The translations under genes were made by a program, and so were the position numbers. A stretch of 64,000 bases of DNA from positions 67,024 to 131,023 of the forward strand of contig JAKJXP020000035.1 of the NCBI GenBank assembly GCA_022225965.2. Direction: 5' to 3'. Source of the stretch: Diatrype stigma. Its lineage: Eukaryota > Ascomycota > Sordariomycetes > Xylariales > Diatrypaceae. Below are positions 1-10,566 of the stretch, piece after piece. The first letter of the stretch is position 1. Every line of letters begins with the position of its first letter. The notes under the pieces were generated by a model. That model saw only the letters and a list, made by a program, of their open reading frames with translations. It made no database searches and was not told the DNA's origin.

Positions 1-1494
1 CCGCGATGACGGCGCCCGGGGCAACGCGGCCGCCGGGGGTGAAGGGCATGGCCGGGGCCGCCACGGGGGAGGACTCGGAGATGTCGGAGAGAGACTTGAA
101 CTGCGAGGGCGGGAAGCGCGGCGAGAGCGCGTACTGCGAGAAGGCGGGCGACTTGGGCCCACCCGGCCCCCCGAACCCGGGCGTGTTGGGCGCCGACTGC
201 GACCGCAGCTGCGCGAGGTACAGGTCCGACCGGGCGCGGTCGCGCATGTCCATCGACTTGGTCAGGCGCCGCTTCGTGTAGTACCGGTAGAAGACCACGC
301 TGTACAGGACGATGCTGATGATGTCGATGACGACTTCGATGATGATGCAGATCAAGGTCCAGTTCTAATCGATTTTTCAAAGAGTTAGCCAGTTTCCTAT
401 GGACCGGGTGAAAGAAGGAATGAAGGAAAGAAATTAACGGGGTGAAGAGGTCGGGGGAGTTCTTCTTACCTGCAGTCGGCAGACGAGGGCATAATCGACC
501 TTCTCCTGGAAAATCTGGGCGCGGTGGTTGTCGACGCAGGCCCAGCCCCACATGTCCTGGTTGTCGCTGTTGTTGCGGGTGAACTGCAGGATGCCGGCCG
601 AGGCGGCCCACATGACCATGGAGAAGATGAACCAGCCGCAGGCGAACAGGGTGTAGTAGACGCCGACCTTCTCGGCGCGGCGGTGGCCGCCCCGGCAGTA
701 CCCGATGAAGATCAGGATGCAGGCGCACAGCGAGACGCACGCGGAGCAGAGCACGACGACCTGCGGCCACACCTGCGTGCCCGACGCCCACGGCGGCAGG
801 CCGTTCTGCGGCGACAGCGACGCCGTCGTCCGGAAGATGGCGAACGACGACGACAGCATCGCGATGATAATCAGCGAGCAGCTGGCGCCCACGCCGCGCA
901 GCGCGAACTTGGCCATCCGGACTCGCATCTTGACACCCTGTAGTAGTGGAACGCATTGTGTTAGTTAAACCTTTGGAAAACACCTCTTCCGCCTGCCATG
1001 CCTGTCTGCCTTCTGCTGCTTGCTTGCTTGCTGACTTGACTCTCTCCAGGAAAGGAACTCGAGCAACCTACCAGATCTTTGGCCTGCTCCTTATCGGTCT
1101 CCATCTCTCGCTTCTCCAGGATCTCTTCTTCTCTAAATGTCGGGCTCAGGGGGTTGTCGAACCTCCTCGCTGGTGTGCCCGGTACTCTCAGTGCGCTCTT
1201 CAGGGGCGATTTTGGTGTCATTGGCGGCAGGTCTGCTGATTGCCCACTCTCATTTGAATCGTTGATATATCCAAACCCGACGTCGGCGGGCTGGGCTTGG
1301 GCCCCTTGTGTCCTCTCGCTAAACGGCATATTCCCTTGCTCGACTGGTGAGTAGACGGTGGTCGCCTCTGCGAATCTTGGTGTCCTTGGTTGCTTGAGTG
1401 ATGATGAGTCTGTACTGGAGGAGCCGGCTGATGATGAACGGGTAGGTGCGAGATTAAGGGCGGCAGGTCGCCTCCTATCGTCTTGAGGCGCCAT
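1..1494 (-). CDS. Four-TM fungal membrane protein, partial (C-terminus off left edge)
   Basis: Three exons were rebuilt on the minus strand: 1494-1072, 937-470 and 364-1, with GT-AG introns of 134 and 105 nt, both in phase 0. The first ~140 residues are Ser/Pro-rich and presumably cytosolic, starting MAPQDDRRRPAALN. Exon 2 adds three hydrophobic segments (GASCSLIIIAMLSSSF, VVLCSACVSLCACILIF and YYTLFACGWFIFSMVMWAA). Exon 3 adds a fourth (LICIIIEVVIDIISIVLY) followed by FYRYYTKRR and a Pro/Ser-rich tail that is still open at base 1. Four closely spaced helices with cytosolic ends resemble the MARVEL-like tetraspan architecture common in fungal plasma-membrane proteins, but I do not recognise a named family. 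Function is unknown. The gene structure is well supported because all three exons stay in frame and the TM pattern continues across both joins. Confidence 0.75.
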
Positions 1495-2143
1495 TGTGTG
1501 TGGTGGTATATGATACGGAAGTTGACAGCAAAGGAAGGGAACACAACACAGTACACTCTATACGGACAGAATTGCCCAGGCGATGTATATATGCTTCACG
1601 ACTCGATGGTTGTGTGTAACTCACTCAAGACATGTATGAAGCAAATATGAGAATGGAAATGAGAGAGACCAGCTATCGAAGAAAGAAGATCACCTAAGGC
1701 TGGGTAGCTGGGGGAGTTGGTGGTTTTGAGTAGGCGCCGTGCTTCTCAGGTGCTACGATCCCATTCGACATCTATCAAGGTCCTGGCTGCATGGGGGTCG
1801 TTAGCGGATACTCGCCTTGAATTCTGCGATGGGGATGGGGTGGCTCACGGTGGGCCAGAGCTTCCTGCCGGCTGCGACTCTGCCTCTGATAGGGCAGGCT
1901 AAGGATGTCAATCTCTAAGTGGGCGATTCGTCGAGGACTTAGACGCCCGTTCGTGACGGGGGGTGGGAGTCTAGTATTATCTGCTTCCCCGATCCGCGTG
2001 GTATTGCGTTCCGTGCCAGAGCCGGGGGGACAATATGATGCACACACTACGTGGATGAGAAGACAGCAGTTTCAATAGGGAGAAGGGAGGATAGCAAAGC
2101 CGACACAAGACTGGCACGAGCAGCAGGAAAGGCTGGGGATATT

Positions 2144-2172
<29 letters not shown>
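2144..2172. repeat. GA-rich microsatellite
   Basis: An almost uninterrupted GA dinucleotide run with one AA interruption, in intergenic sequence. Confidence 0.9.
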
Positions 2173-2174
<2 letters not shown>

Positions 2175-2832
2175 AGGGGCTATGGTGGTCTATCACGAAG
2201 CCAAGCTGGATTCTCGGTCCATGGGACCATAGCAAACGGGACCATAGCGAAATACATGGCTGAGGATGATGGAGCAAGGGTAGTTCGCAGCGAATGCCCC
2301 CCAATCCCCTATCAGGATCTAAGTATATACTATGTCGTGCGTGATGCCAGGAATCGACTGCCTACCCTAGAATCCCTAAATTGCCGCCCCGGCGGTTGCA
2401 GCCAACGGCCTCTGGGACGCAGGACAGAGCCACGATTGGACATGTTCAACAGAGGTACTACCCTATGGAGGCATGGAGGCATGGTAGCAGAATAGCAAAA
2501 TTCCCTCTCGAGGTTGAAGATGGACATGGGAGCCTTTGGTAGGCCAGGGGGTCTTTTAGGCTTGAGCGGGGAGGGCGACATGATTGGACGTTGGGCATAA
2601 CCCGGCGCTATTGTCCATGTACCTAGGCAGACCCCTGCTGGGGATCCTCGGCCGTGATAGGGCAGACGGCGGCAGACCAGCTTTGGGGCCAAATGCACGA
2701 ATAGAACGAGCGTCCAATCAGATCCGGAATCTGTGTGATGCCACGGAATGAGGTGCAGGGCTGCCAGGGTCGCCATTGTCCAAGGGCGGCAAACTACTGA
2801 ACTTAGTACGAAGTACCTACATACTGACTGGG

Positions 2833-2852
2833 CCTGCCTGCCTGCCTGCCTG
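2833..2852. repeat. CCTG tetranucleotide microsatellite (5 units)
   Basis: Five perfect CCTG units followed by degenerate TTGCC/GGCTTGC copies. The same motif recurs at 7197-7223, 14527-14566 (as CAGG) and 41753-41780. Confidence 0.9.
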
Positions 2853-3136
2853 CTTGCCGGCTTGCTAGCCTAGCATGCCGCAAGGGACCCGACCGAGTAC
2901 TAGGTATGAATGTTATTCCTCGAGACTATGACAGATCTCCTACCAACAAATTAACTGCTTAATTAATCATAAATAGTAAGGTAGAGATGCTGATGACGAC
3001 GCCCGAGGCTGTTCCGAACATCTTGGACACCTTCATCTCGAATCGGCAGAAACTGAGACGGTCCATGTAGTGGTAGTGCAGCAGCCTTTCACTAATGCTG
3101 TGTATAGGTAGGTGTCAGTGTCAGCGTTGCACGGGG

Positions 3137-3148
3137 TATAAATATATA
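3137..3148 (+). promoter_or_regulatory. TATA-box-like element without an assigned gene
   Basis: TATAAATATATA lies about 85 bp upstream of an ATG at 3224. The intervening sequence is A/C-rich like a fungal 5' leader. The reading frame from that ATG closes after 14 codons unless spliced at CAG|GTAGGT, and I recognise no product. It could be a promoter for a small secreted protein or a non-coding RNA, or chance. Confidence 0.25.
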
Positions 3149-4753
3149 AGCTGAACACATGGAGGAAAAAAATCAGACCATTTGATTCAGTTTCGACTGC
3201 TACCAACTCAACCAGCCAAGCCAGTATGCAGTTCCCAGGCTGTCGATCACAGCAGGTAGGTAATAGCTAGGTGGTGTGTAGTGTCGGCCGTTACGACCTT
3301 CATGGTGGCGTAAGCGGGAAACACACAGAAAATCCAGGCTGTGCCGTTCTGTATTGATTCTGCATTTCGTCTCTTTTCATGCTGTGTGCCATGTGCTGTG
3401 TGCTGTAGGCTGTAGGTTGTAGGTATGTGATTTGGCCATCGTACCGCATCGGCATGAGTAGCCAGATTAGTACGTCCGTGTAACCGGAACTGAACCTCTC
3501 GCTACACTAGAGAGTTATTTTTAGTGTCGAGTGCTTCGTACATAACACACCCTTGGAATATTGAATGTCTGTCTTTCAAGTCAAGCCGGGTAGGTTGCAG
3601 TCTATCATGGCGGAGACTGATTCAATTTTGCTCGGCCAATATCGAGTCCAGGCGGTGAATGACGAAATTACGGATGCGAGCGAGCTCTGACACCAGAATA
3701 CACTCAAATGCCGATGAAACCATCAAGTGACGTATATATGTAGTAGTAGTGGTAACAGTCTGGGACACAAAACACCTTATATATTTAATAGATGTGGGCA
3801 GCGCGCAACTACAGTATGCAGCTTGGGCCTGAGGCTTTGAGCCACAACTTGGATCTGTCATGCAGCGAGCGCCTGCTCCCGCACGCACTGTCGCACGCAC
3901 TGTCAGACAGCCCTACGACCACCCATCCCCGATTGTAGGCTCTCAAGCACTTAGAGGACGATGGGCCCGAGGACGATGAGCTTACAGTGAGAGAATCGCT
4001 CCAGGAGAATCAAGAGGTAAGTACCCCCCTTGGATAGATGCGATGACGTAATGTTAAGAGATCAGAAAGCAGCTTCAGCAGGTACTCAATTAAGGTTCGG
4101 TCCTCAGTTTAAACATCAACCATACCGTACCTGCCTTGCCACGTGCGTAGACGTCTCTTTAGTCCGCCTAAGAAGTAAATGCAGGTATCAAAAGGATTCT
4201 ACCTTACTACCTAGGTACATATACAAGCCTTATGCTGACCTATGTACTGTATACACGAGTGTATATAGAAGGTTGCGGTATATGTAGAAATTAGTGCTGG
4301 AAAACCAGTATCGTAGAATCCTAAAAGTGACTGTTCCTTTCCTGGTGAAATATAAAAGCAAGGACCACTACGAAGTAGCTACTAGTTCGAACATTCTGCC
4401 CCTCCTTGATTTCTTATCTTAATTTCTTATCTTATCGGCTGGGTTAGCTGGGAAAGAGTCATAGCCCACCGGGGCACCACCACCACCCACCACCCACCAA
4501 CCAGCCGGCATGATGGACGGTTGAGGCAGAACCCCACACGAATTTTGAATTTGAGCACCAAGTCCAGACTCCCGACTCTAGGCCCCAGACCCCTTCAGTC
4601 GTGACATCCAGACAATTCAAACAACCAAACGTCACATAGCGGACGTACGAAACACGAACCAGAACCCCCACGACATCCACAACAGGACGTCGCATTACAG
4701 ATACCGAAATTACCGGAATCGTCGCCCAGGATCACGGAAGCAAGCGCTCAATC

Positions 4754-6422
4754 ATGGATAAGTTCGGGAACGATATCGGGTCTGACTCCGACTCGGGCAA
4801 CGAGTCCCCTGTCAACGATGTCGACGATGGTGTTGAGGATATGCCCGAGAGGCCCATAAAGTCTGCTATGAAGAAGTCTCCTCTGTCCCAGCCGCCCGAG
4901 GTTGCGCGGCCCCCTCTACCTCCCCAGACCGATGCGAAAGACCTCGACGCCAGCACCCTCACACCACTTACCCCCGAAATCATCGCGAGACAAGCCACCA
5001 TCAACATTGGCACCATCGGCCACGTCGCTCACGGAAAGTCCACCGTTGTCAAGGCTATCTCGGGCGTCCAGACGGTCAGGTTCAAGAACGAGTTGATTCG
5101 GAACATCACCATCAAGCTGGGTTACGCCAATGCCAAGATCTACAAGTGCGACAACCTAGAATGCCCCCGGCCGACGTGCTTCAGAAGTTACAAGAGCGAC
5201 AAAGAGGTCGATCCGCCCTGCGAACGAGAGGGCTGCAGTGGCACCTACAGATTGTTGCGCCATGTCTCGTGAGTATCCCATGTCCTATATCCTTTGGCAA
5301 TGCTCCAGACTTGACGCGAGTGTTAACCATACTAGCTTCGTCGACTGCCCTGGTCATGATATTCTCATGAGCACTATGTTGTCTGGAGCTGCAGTCATGG
5401 ACGCTGCGCTTCTTCTGATTGCCGGCAACGAATCTGTCCCCCAGCCCCAGACTTCGGAGCACTTGGCAGCCATCGAGATTATGAAGCTTGACAAGATCAT
5501 CATCCTACAGAACAAGGTTGATCTGATGCGAGAAGAGGCTGCTTTGCAACACCATCAGTCCATCGTCAAGTTCGTCCGAGGCACGCCCGCCGCGAAGTCC
5601 CCCATTATCCCCATCTCTGCTCAGCTCAAGTTCAACATCGACGCAGTCCTTGACGCCCTCGTAACCACCATTCCAATCCCCATCAGGGATTTCACCCAGG
5701 AGCCTCACATGATGGTCATTCGATCCTTTGATGTTAACAAGCCTGGTGCTGAGATTGATGAGCTCAAGGGTGGTGTTGCCGGTGGCAGTATCCTGCACGG
5801 TGTTCTGAAGCTGGGTGACGAGGTCGAGATCAGACCAGGTATTGTCACTCGCGACGACAAGGGTGCGCTCAAGTGCAAGCCTATCTTCAGCCGCATTGTC
5901 TCCCTGAACTCCGAGTCCAACGATCTCAAGTACGCCGTCCCCGGTGGTCTTATTGGTGTCGGAACACGAATCGACCCTACCCTGTGCAGAGCCGATCGTT
6001 TGGTCGGTTTCGTCCTCGGTCTGAAGGGCCGCCTCCCGGCCATCTACAGCGAGATCGAGGTCAACTTTTACCTCCTCAAGAGATTGCTCGGTGTCAGAAC
6101 CGCAGATGGAAAGCAAGCCAAGGTGGCTAAGCTTACCAAGAACGAAGTCCTCATGGTCAACATTGGATCTACGTCGACGGGCGCGAAGGTTGCAGCTATA
6201 AAACAGGATGCCGCTAAGCTCTCTTTGACGAGCCCTGCTTGCACTAACTTGGGCGAGAAGATCGCTCTTAGTCGACGTATCGAGAAGCATTGGCGGCTGA
6301 TCGGCTGGGCTACTATCACCGCGTAAGTGTCTCCAGCCCCCCCTTTCCTTTAAATTTTCCCTATGTGACTGTAACTAACATGTTCTTTCAGAGGTGTTAC
6401 ACTGGAGCCCAGTGAGTCTTAA
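4754..6422 (+). CDS. gcd11: Translation initiation factor eIF2 subunit gamma
   Basis: Exons are 4754-5268, 5336-6322 and 6392-6422, giving 510 residues, the usual fungal length. eIF2-gamma is the GTPase subunit of the eIF2 heterotrimer that carries initiator Met-tRNA to the 40S subunit in the cytosol. An acidic/Ser-rich N-terminus of about 80 residues precedes the G1 loop GHVAHGKST. The gamma-specific switch I stretch [20 protein letters not shown] follows, then a zinc knuckle with cysteines in [11 protein letters not shown] and CEREGC. G3 is DCPGHD, split by intron 1 just before FVDCPGHD, and G4 is NKVD. The C-terminal beta-barrel domains end [15 protein letters not shown], completed only by the small third exon. 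Intron 2 carries a CTAAC branch site. Identity is firm; the start is the ATG after GCTCAATC, with no competing upstream in-frame ATG seen. Confidence 0.96.
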
Positions 6423-7459
6423 ACTGCAGAAAGCAGCAAGACCTTGGATTAGGTCTTATATCTTCCCCTGCGCATAGAGTGGGATAGGCCAAAGGAAAAA
6501 CACTTGGCCATCCTAGAAGGGGAGTCTAGAATCATGCAGAGCACTCGATGCTCTTCGAGCGTATGGTCCTAGGCCCGCCTGATCTACCTCTGTCAGGAGC
6601 TTATAAGTGTCTTGTCCCGAAAGGTAGCACTTGAAAGCTATGTATTTACACATCGGTCCCAAGCTAGGTAGAGAAAAAAGAGGAGAATATGCATGCCATT
6701 ACACAGTTATCAGTGCCCTTGTCTCGTTGATATTTGAACTCAACGATGCGTGAATTGTATCCAAACCAAATAAACCCCCATAATATCTGTAGTGTCAGTA
6801 TGAATCTGTCTGCGCTTTTGTCGATATCCCATAAAGACAGCGCTACCTAGACATCAAACGAACTCATCTAAAGTAGGGGGGGCATGCGAGAGCGACAGGG
6901 AATGGACATTGTCCGTAGTTAGGAGCAAAACGGCACGGATGCTCTCGCTCTGCACTGTCCTGCCCTGCGTAGAATGAGGCGTATCATTACGACTTGCGAT
7001 AGGGGATGGGTGTGCTTGGGCAAGTTCTGGGCATATGTCTACTCAACGAAGATCCTCGTCGTTTAACGACATATTCATCCGCCTAGGCCTGTTGTCATGA
7101 TGTAGACGTAGACAGACACTACCTAGGTAGGCTCAGACGGACGCATATATACCTACTCATGTTGCGAGGTATAGGGGGCACCTGCGGGCTCTTCTGCTGC
7201 CTGCCTGCCTGCCTGCCTGCCTGACGGGCGGGGTTTGGGCGGTCATTCACAACCCTCGATCTCCCAAGGAGCCAGGAGACGTAGCAACGGGTATTCTTTT
7301 AGCTGCCTCGTGATCACTTGTTGCGTAGCTGTTTGCCCTCCTTATGCATGCCCACTAACTCGCACGGCCGTCACCATGAATCAAAGGCATGTTACTCACT
7401 CGAATTGGCAGAACATCAGAAGGCTGGCTCGAAAGATGCATTAGATAAGGGTCTATTCT
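6423..7459. other. Intergenic between converging eIF2-gamma and LAA2-like genes
   Basis: This gap presumably holds both 3' UTRs. It contains a TACCTAGGTA palindrome (7120-7129) and a CTGC run (7197-7223). No coding signal was seen. Confidence 0.6.
7197..7223. repeat. CTGC tetranucleotide microsatellite (6 units)
   Basis: Six CTGC units plus a partial one, of the same family as the CCTG/CAGG runs elsewhere in the window. Confidence 0.9.
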
Positions 7460-9161
7460 TCACTTCCTTGTTTTCCGGGCATGCTTCACGAGGTTTTCTA
7501 TCACGCCCTCGAAGGCCTCCCTGTCCCCGATCTTCTCGTCCGTGCGCTTCTTCCAGAACTCGAGGACCTCCTTCGCCAGGACCTCCAGCTCCTCCAGCTT
7601 CTTCACGTGCGCCCGCAGCTCCGCGTCCGTCATCCCGCCCAGGGCCTCCTTGGTCGTCGTGCACAGCTGCTTCGCCGACACCAGGTCCAGCTCGGGCGCC
7701 TCGGGCGCCCCCCTCTTCCGCCTCGAGGCCGACTCCGGCTTGAGCTTGCCCTGCGAATCCACGGACACGGACGAGTCGTTGCCGTCCGTCTTCCTCAGCC
7801 GCGAGACAGACCGGGAGCCGGACGTGCGGAAGGATCCGTTGGAGCTGATCCGATGCAGTGACGGCAGGACAAGCTTCTTCTGCTTCGAAGCCGGTAATAT
7901 CTCGTCCAAGTCCACGGGGACCCCGAGAGAGACGAGGAACAGCCGCCGTATAGGAGACCGGATCCAGTCCGGGGGCTGGAGCGGTGGTGGGGCAGCTAGT
8001 TGTGACCAGAGCGAAGCGCTCCGGGGGTTGAAGAATATAGGGTTATCTTTTGGCGGGGAAGGGAGAGGGGGGAGCTCTAGTATCTCGGGGGAGTATAATG
8101 CATTCAAGTATGGTTCTGTGGCTGTAAGGATATCTTCCAAATCAAGGCCATCGAGATCTAATATTGGCTGTGGACAGAGTACTGTTAGTATTGGTGGTGT
8201 AGTAGATTCTATCTAATGAGGGTCCTAAACGTACAAAGGAGGGAATGGGGGCTTGGGGTTGAGTAGTAGACACGGGAGCGGGTGTGTCTGCTTCAGCCTG
8301 CTGAAAGCCATCGTCAAAGTCGCCAAAATCATCGTCATCGCCTTCACCACCCTCTTCGAAATCGTCAAAGTCGTCACCAAAGTCGTCGTCATTGTCATCA
8401 TGATTGTGATCATCCCCGGCCTCTACAGCTGATTTCCGGCGCTGGCGTGGCACTGTAGAGCTCAACGTTGGGGTCTCAGGTGTGTCTCCTACGAGGGCAA
8501 GAGTCAATCGCAAATGGACAGCTTAGGAGGACTTGGCTGCCGTACCGCTTCCTTCTTTACTAGTTCCTGCTGAGGAGGGGACGGGATTCACTTCGCCAGT
8601 GCCATCCGCCTTGTGGACCATGTCCGGAGTGGCATCCGCCTGGTGGAGCTGCTCGTGGTAGTGGTGCGTCGTCGACCCAGGAATATCCTCTGTCTCGTCG
8701 ACTACGGTCTTCGGGATTGGGTGACCACCAGGGGACAAGCTTCGGCCCGTGGACTGAGATGAGATGGTCTCGGGAACAAAGGCAATCTCGTCGGGGGTGG
8801 CATCCTCGGTGCGCTTATTATAGGCTTCAGTCCCCGGGACTTCACCATGCGCAGGGGCATCGTCTACCCTCTCGACTCTTGTTCTGGGAATGGGCGAAGT
8901 GGAGCCAGGGGAGCGGCCTGGGATCTCGGATTGAGCATCGGTGAATTGATCATCAGAATCCGACTCTGCTGCTAAGCGGTAAGCCACGCTATCCTGGAAA
9001 TCTAGAAATCGAGAAATCGAGAAATCGAGAAATCGAGAAATCGAGAAGTCGAGGCTCTAGCACAGGAGTTGGAGCTTACCTAGCTCATGAGCACCTGGGT
9101 CGTTGACTCCTTTCCTCTCCGGGGCCTCCAAGCTCGTCGAGGTCCTTCGTTCATGGGACAT
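7460..9161 (-). CDS. LAA2-like (DUF5102/YBL010C family) AP-1 accessory protein
   Basis: Four exons: 9161-9080, 9001-8546, 8488-8235 and 8167-7460, giving 499 residues in one frame. Intron 1 needs the acceptor at 9002-9003, because the next downstream AG would create an immediate stop. Intron 3 has a perfect TACTAAC branch site. The N-terminal half is acidic and disordered (AAESDSDDQFTDAQS). The middle carries repeated acidic-aromatic motifs DDFGDDFDDF and DDFGDFDDGF, of the kind that bind the ear domains of clathrin adaptors. The C-terminal third is basic/helical (LDGLDLEDILTATEPYLN ... LEELEVLAKEVLEFWKKR ... KHARKTRK). In yeast, Laa2 uses such a motif to recruit Laa1 to AP-1 at the trans-Golgi/endosome. 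The assignment rests on motif and architecture recall, not alignment, so the exact name is tentative. The divergent neighbour is Nsp1. Confidence 0.6.
9006..9053. repeat. 8-bp tandem repeat inside intron 1 of the LAA2-like gene
   Basis: Five exact copies of AAATCGAG plus one AAGTCGAG. On the transcribed strand this reads as repeated CTCGATTT and forms the pyrimidine-rich tract immediately upstream of the 3' splice site at 9002-9003. Confidence 0.92.
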
Positions 9162-10566
9162 GGCTGCGCAAACAATGCGATTGGGAATCGAATGGGAAAT
9201 CCCTCTAAGGACCCGAAGTCTTATTTGTAGGAAGTAAGGATGACAGGGTCATGGAGAGCCCTTATGGGTTGTTGGTTGTGGTCAACAGACAGTCGGGAGG
9301 ATGGTAGCAGTAGCAGTAGCAAGTATGTAGCAGACTGCGTAGCAGCAGAGTAGGTAGCAGTTGGTAGGCAGTTAGTGGTCGGCGTGACCACCGAGACAAG
9401 CGGTTCCAGGTTCAATGCTATATGCTGTATGTAGTATATGTAGGCATGTATGTATGCAGTAGTAGAAGAAGTAGCAGTAGGTATGTATGTAGTATGTAGT
9501 ATGTAGTAGTTACGTGAAATCTGGCAGTTCAAGGTTCTGGGCCCGAGATTTTGGCTACTAGTACAGCAATACAGCAGTACAGCAGTACAGTAGTACAGCA
9601 GTAACTACAAGTATTTCAGGATCTCGAGGGAAGCCGCGCGATCTCTGATGTGATCTGGTAACTGGAGGGGCCTGATTCCTGGAGGCCTAACTACATAAGA
9701 CTAGGTAGTCTAGAGGTTGGCTGCAGTTGCTCTTCGTTTTATTGTCTCAACATGAAATCCCTTACGATACGGGTGCTTGGATTGGCAGGAATGACAGAAA
9801 TGCAGAGTTCCAGACTTTACCTTTTGGACTTGGAAGGCAAGGTTTGGAAGACGGCCCGGTCTAGATCTGACGGTCGGCAATTCCGTTGCATCCAGTTACT
9901 CCCCGTTGGGGATGCGTGCATGTTTGACCAGCCACGAAGGTGCAGCCCATCTTCCTTTGATCGGCGATTGATGTGGCTGGTGACAAAAGAAAGCGGCCCA
10001 GGTGGTCAGCACATTCAATTCCCGGTTAACTGCATACTAGAATCTAGTTGCTCGTAGTTGCGCCTACCTAGCTCTATGTAACTACTCAGGTGGCCAGGTG
10101 TATGTATGTACATACGTACCAGACAAAGGCTGCTGGGCTGCCGGGCTGGGGTAACTTAGCAGCCTTAGGTAGTTGCTAGCAGGTACCTTAGCCAGGTGGG
10201 TAGCTAGGTGGCTACCTAAGTAGCCTGCCAACCCGGTACTGGCCTGCCCGTAGCTCAGAAATCGCAGTCTGAATTTCAACACCCGTGAAAACACCAAAAT
10301 ATTGACTTCCTAATCTCCAACAGCTCAATTCAAGAGAGAATTTCAGCTAGGACAAGCTTGCGCCCTTCCCATACAGCACCATCCTTATCATCAACCAGAG
10401 ACAGAAAGAAACACAGCTTTCTCGTCCCTAGCAGTGTCTAGCTAGCGAAACATCTGAGGATGATTGGCCGATCTTAAGGCGCCACCCCCCGATTAACCGC
10501 ATCATCGCATTCCAAAGGCACAAACACGACACGCGCATTCCGTAACCCCGACAAACAGAAGCAATC
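9162..10566. other. Divergent intergenic region between LAA2-like gene and NSP1
   Basis: The region holds low-complexity TAGCAG/GTATGTA/TACAGCAG tracts (about 9300-9600) and no supportable gene. It must contain the promoters of both flanking genes. Confidence 0.55.

Larger units (their letters stand above)
1495..4753. other. Intergenic, no supported gene
   Basis: This gap separates the divergent 5' ends of the four-TM protein and eIF2-gamma. It holds a GA-rich microsatellite (2144-2172), a CCTG tetranucleotide run (2833-2852), a TACCTAGGTA palindrome (4208-4217) and a strong TATA-like element (3137-3148) with no recognisable gene behind it. The open frames here are short and lack coding character. 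Confidence 0.6.
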
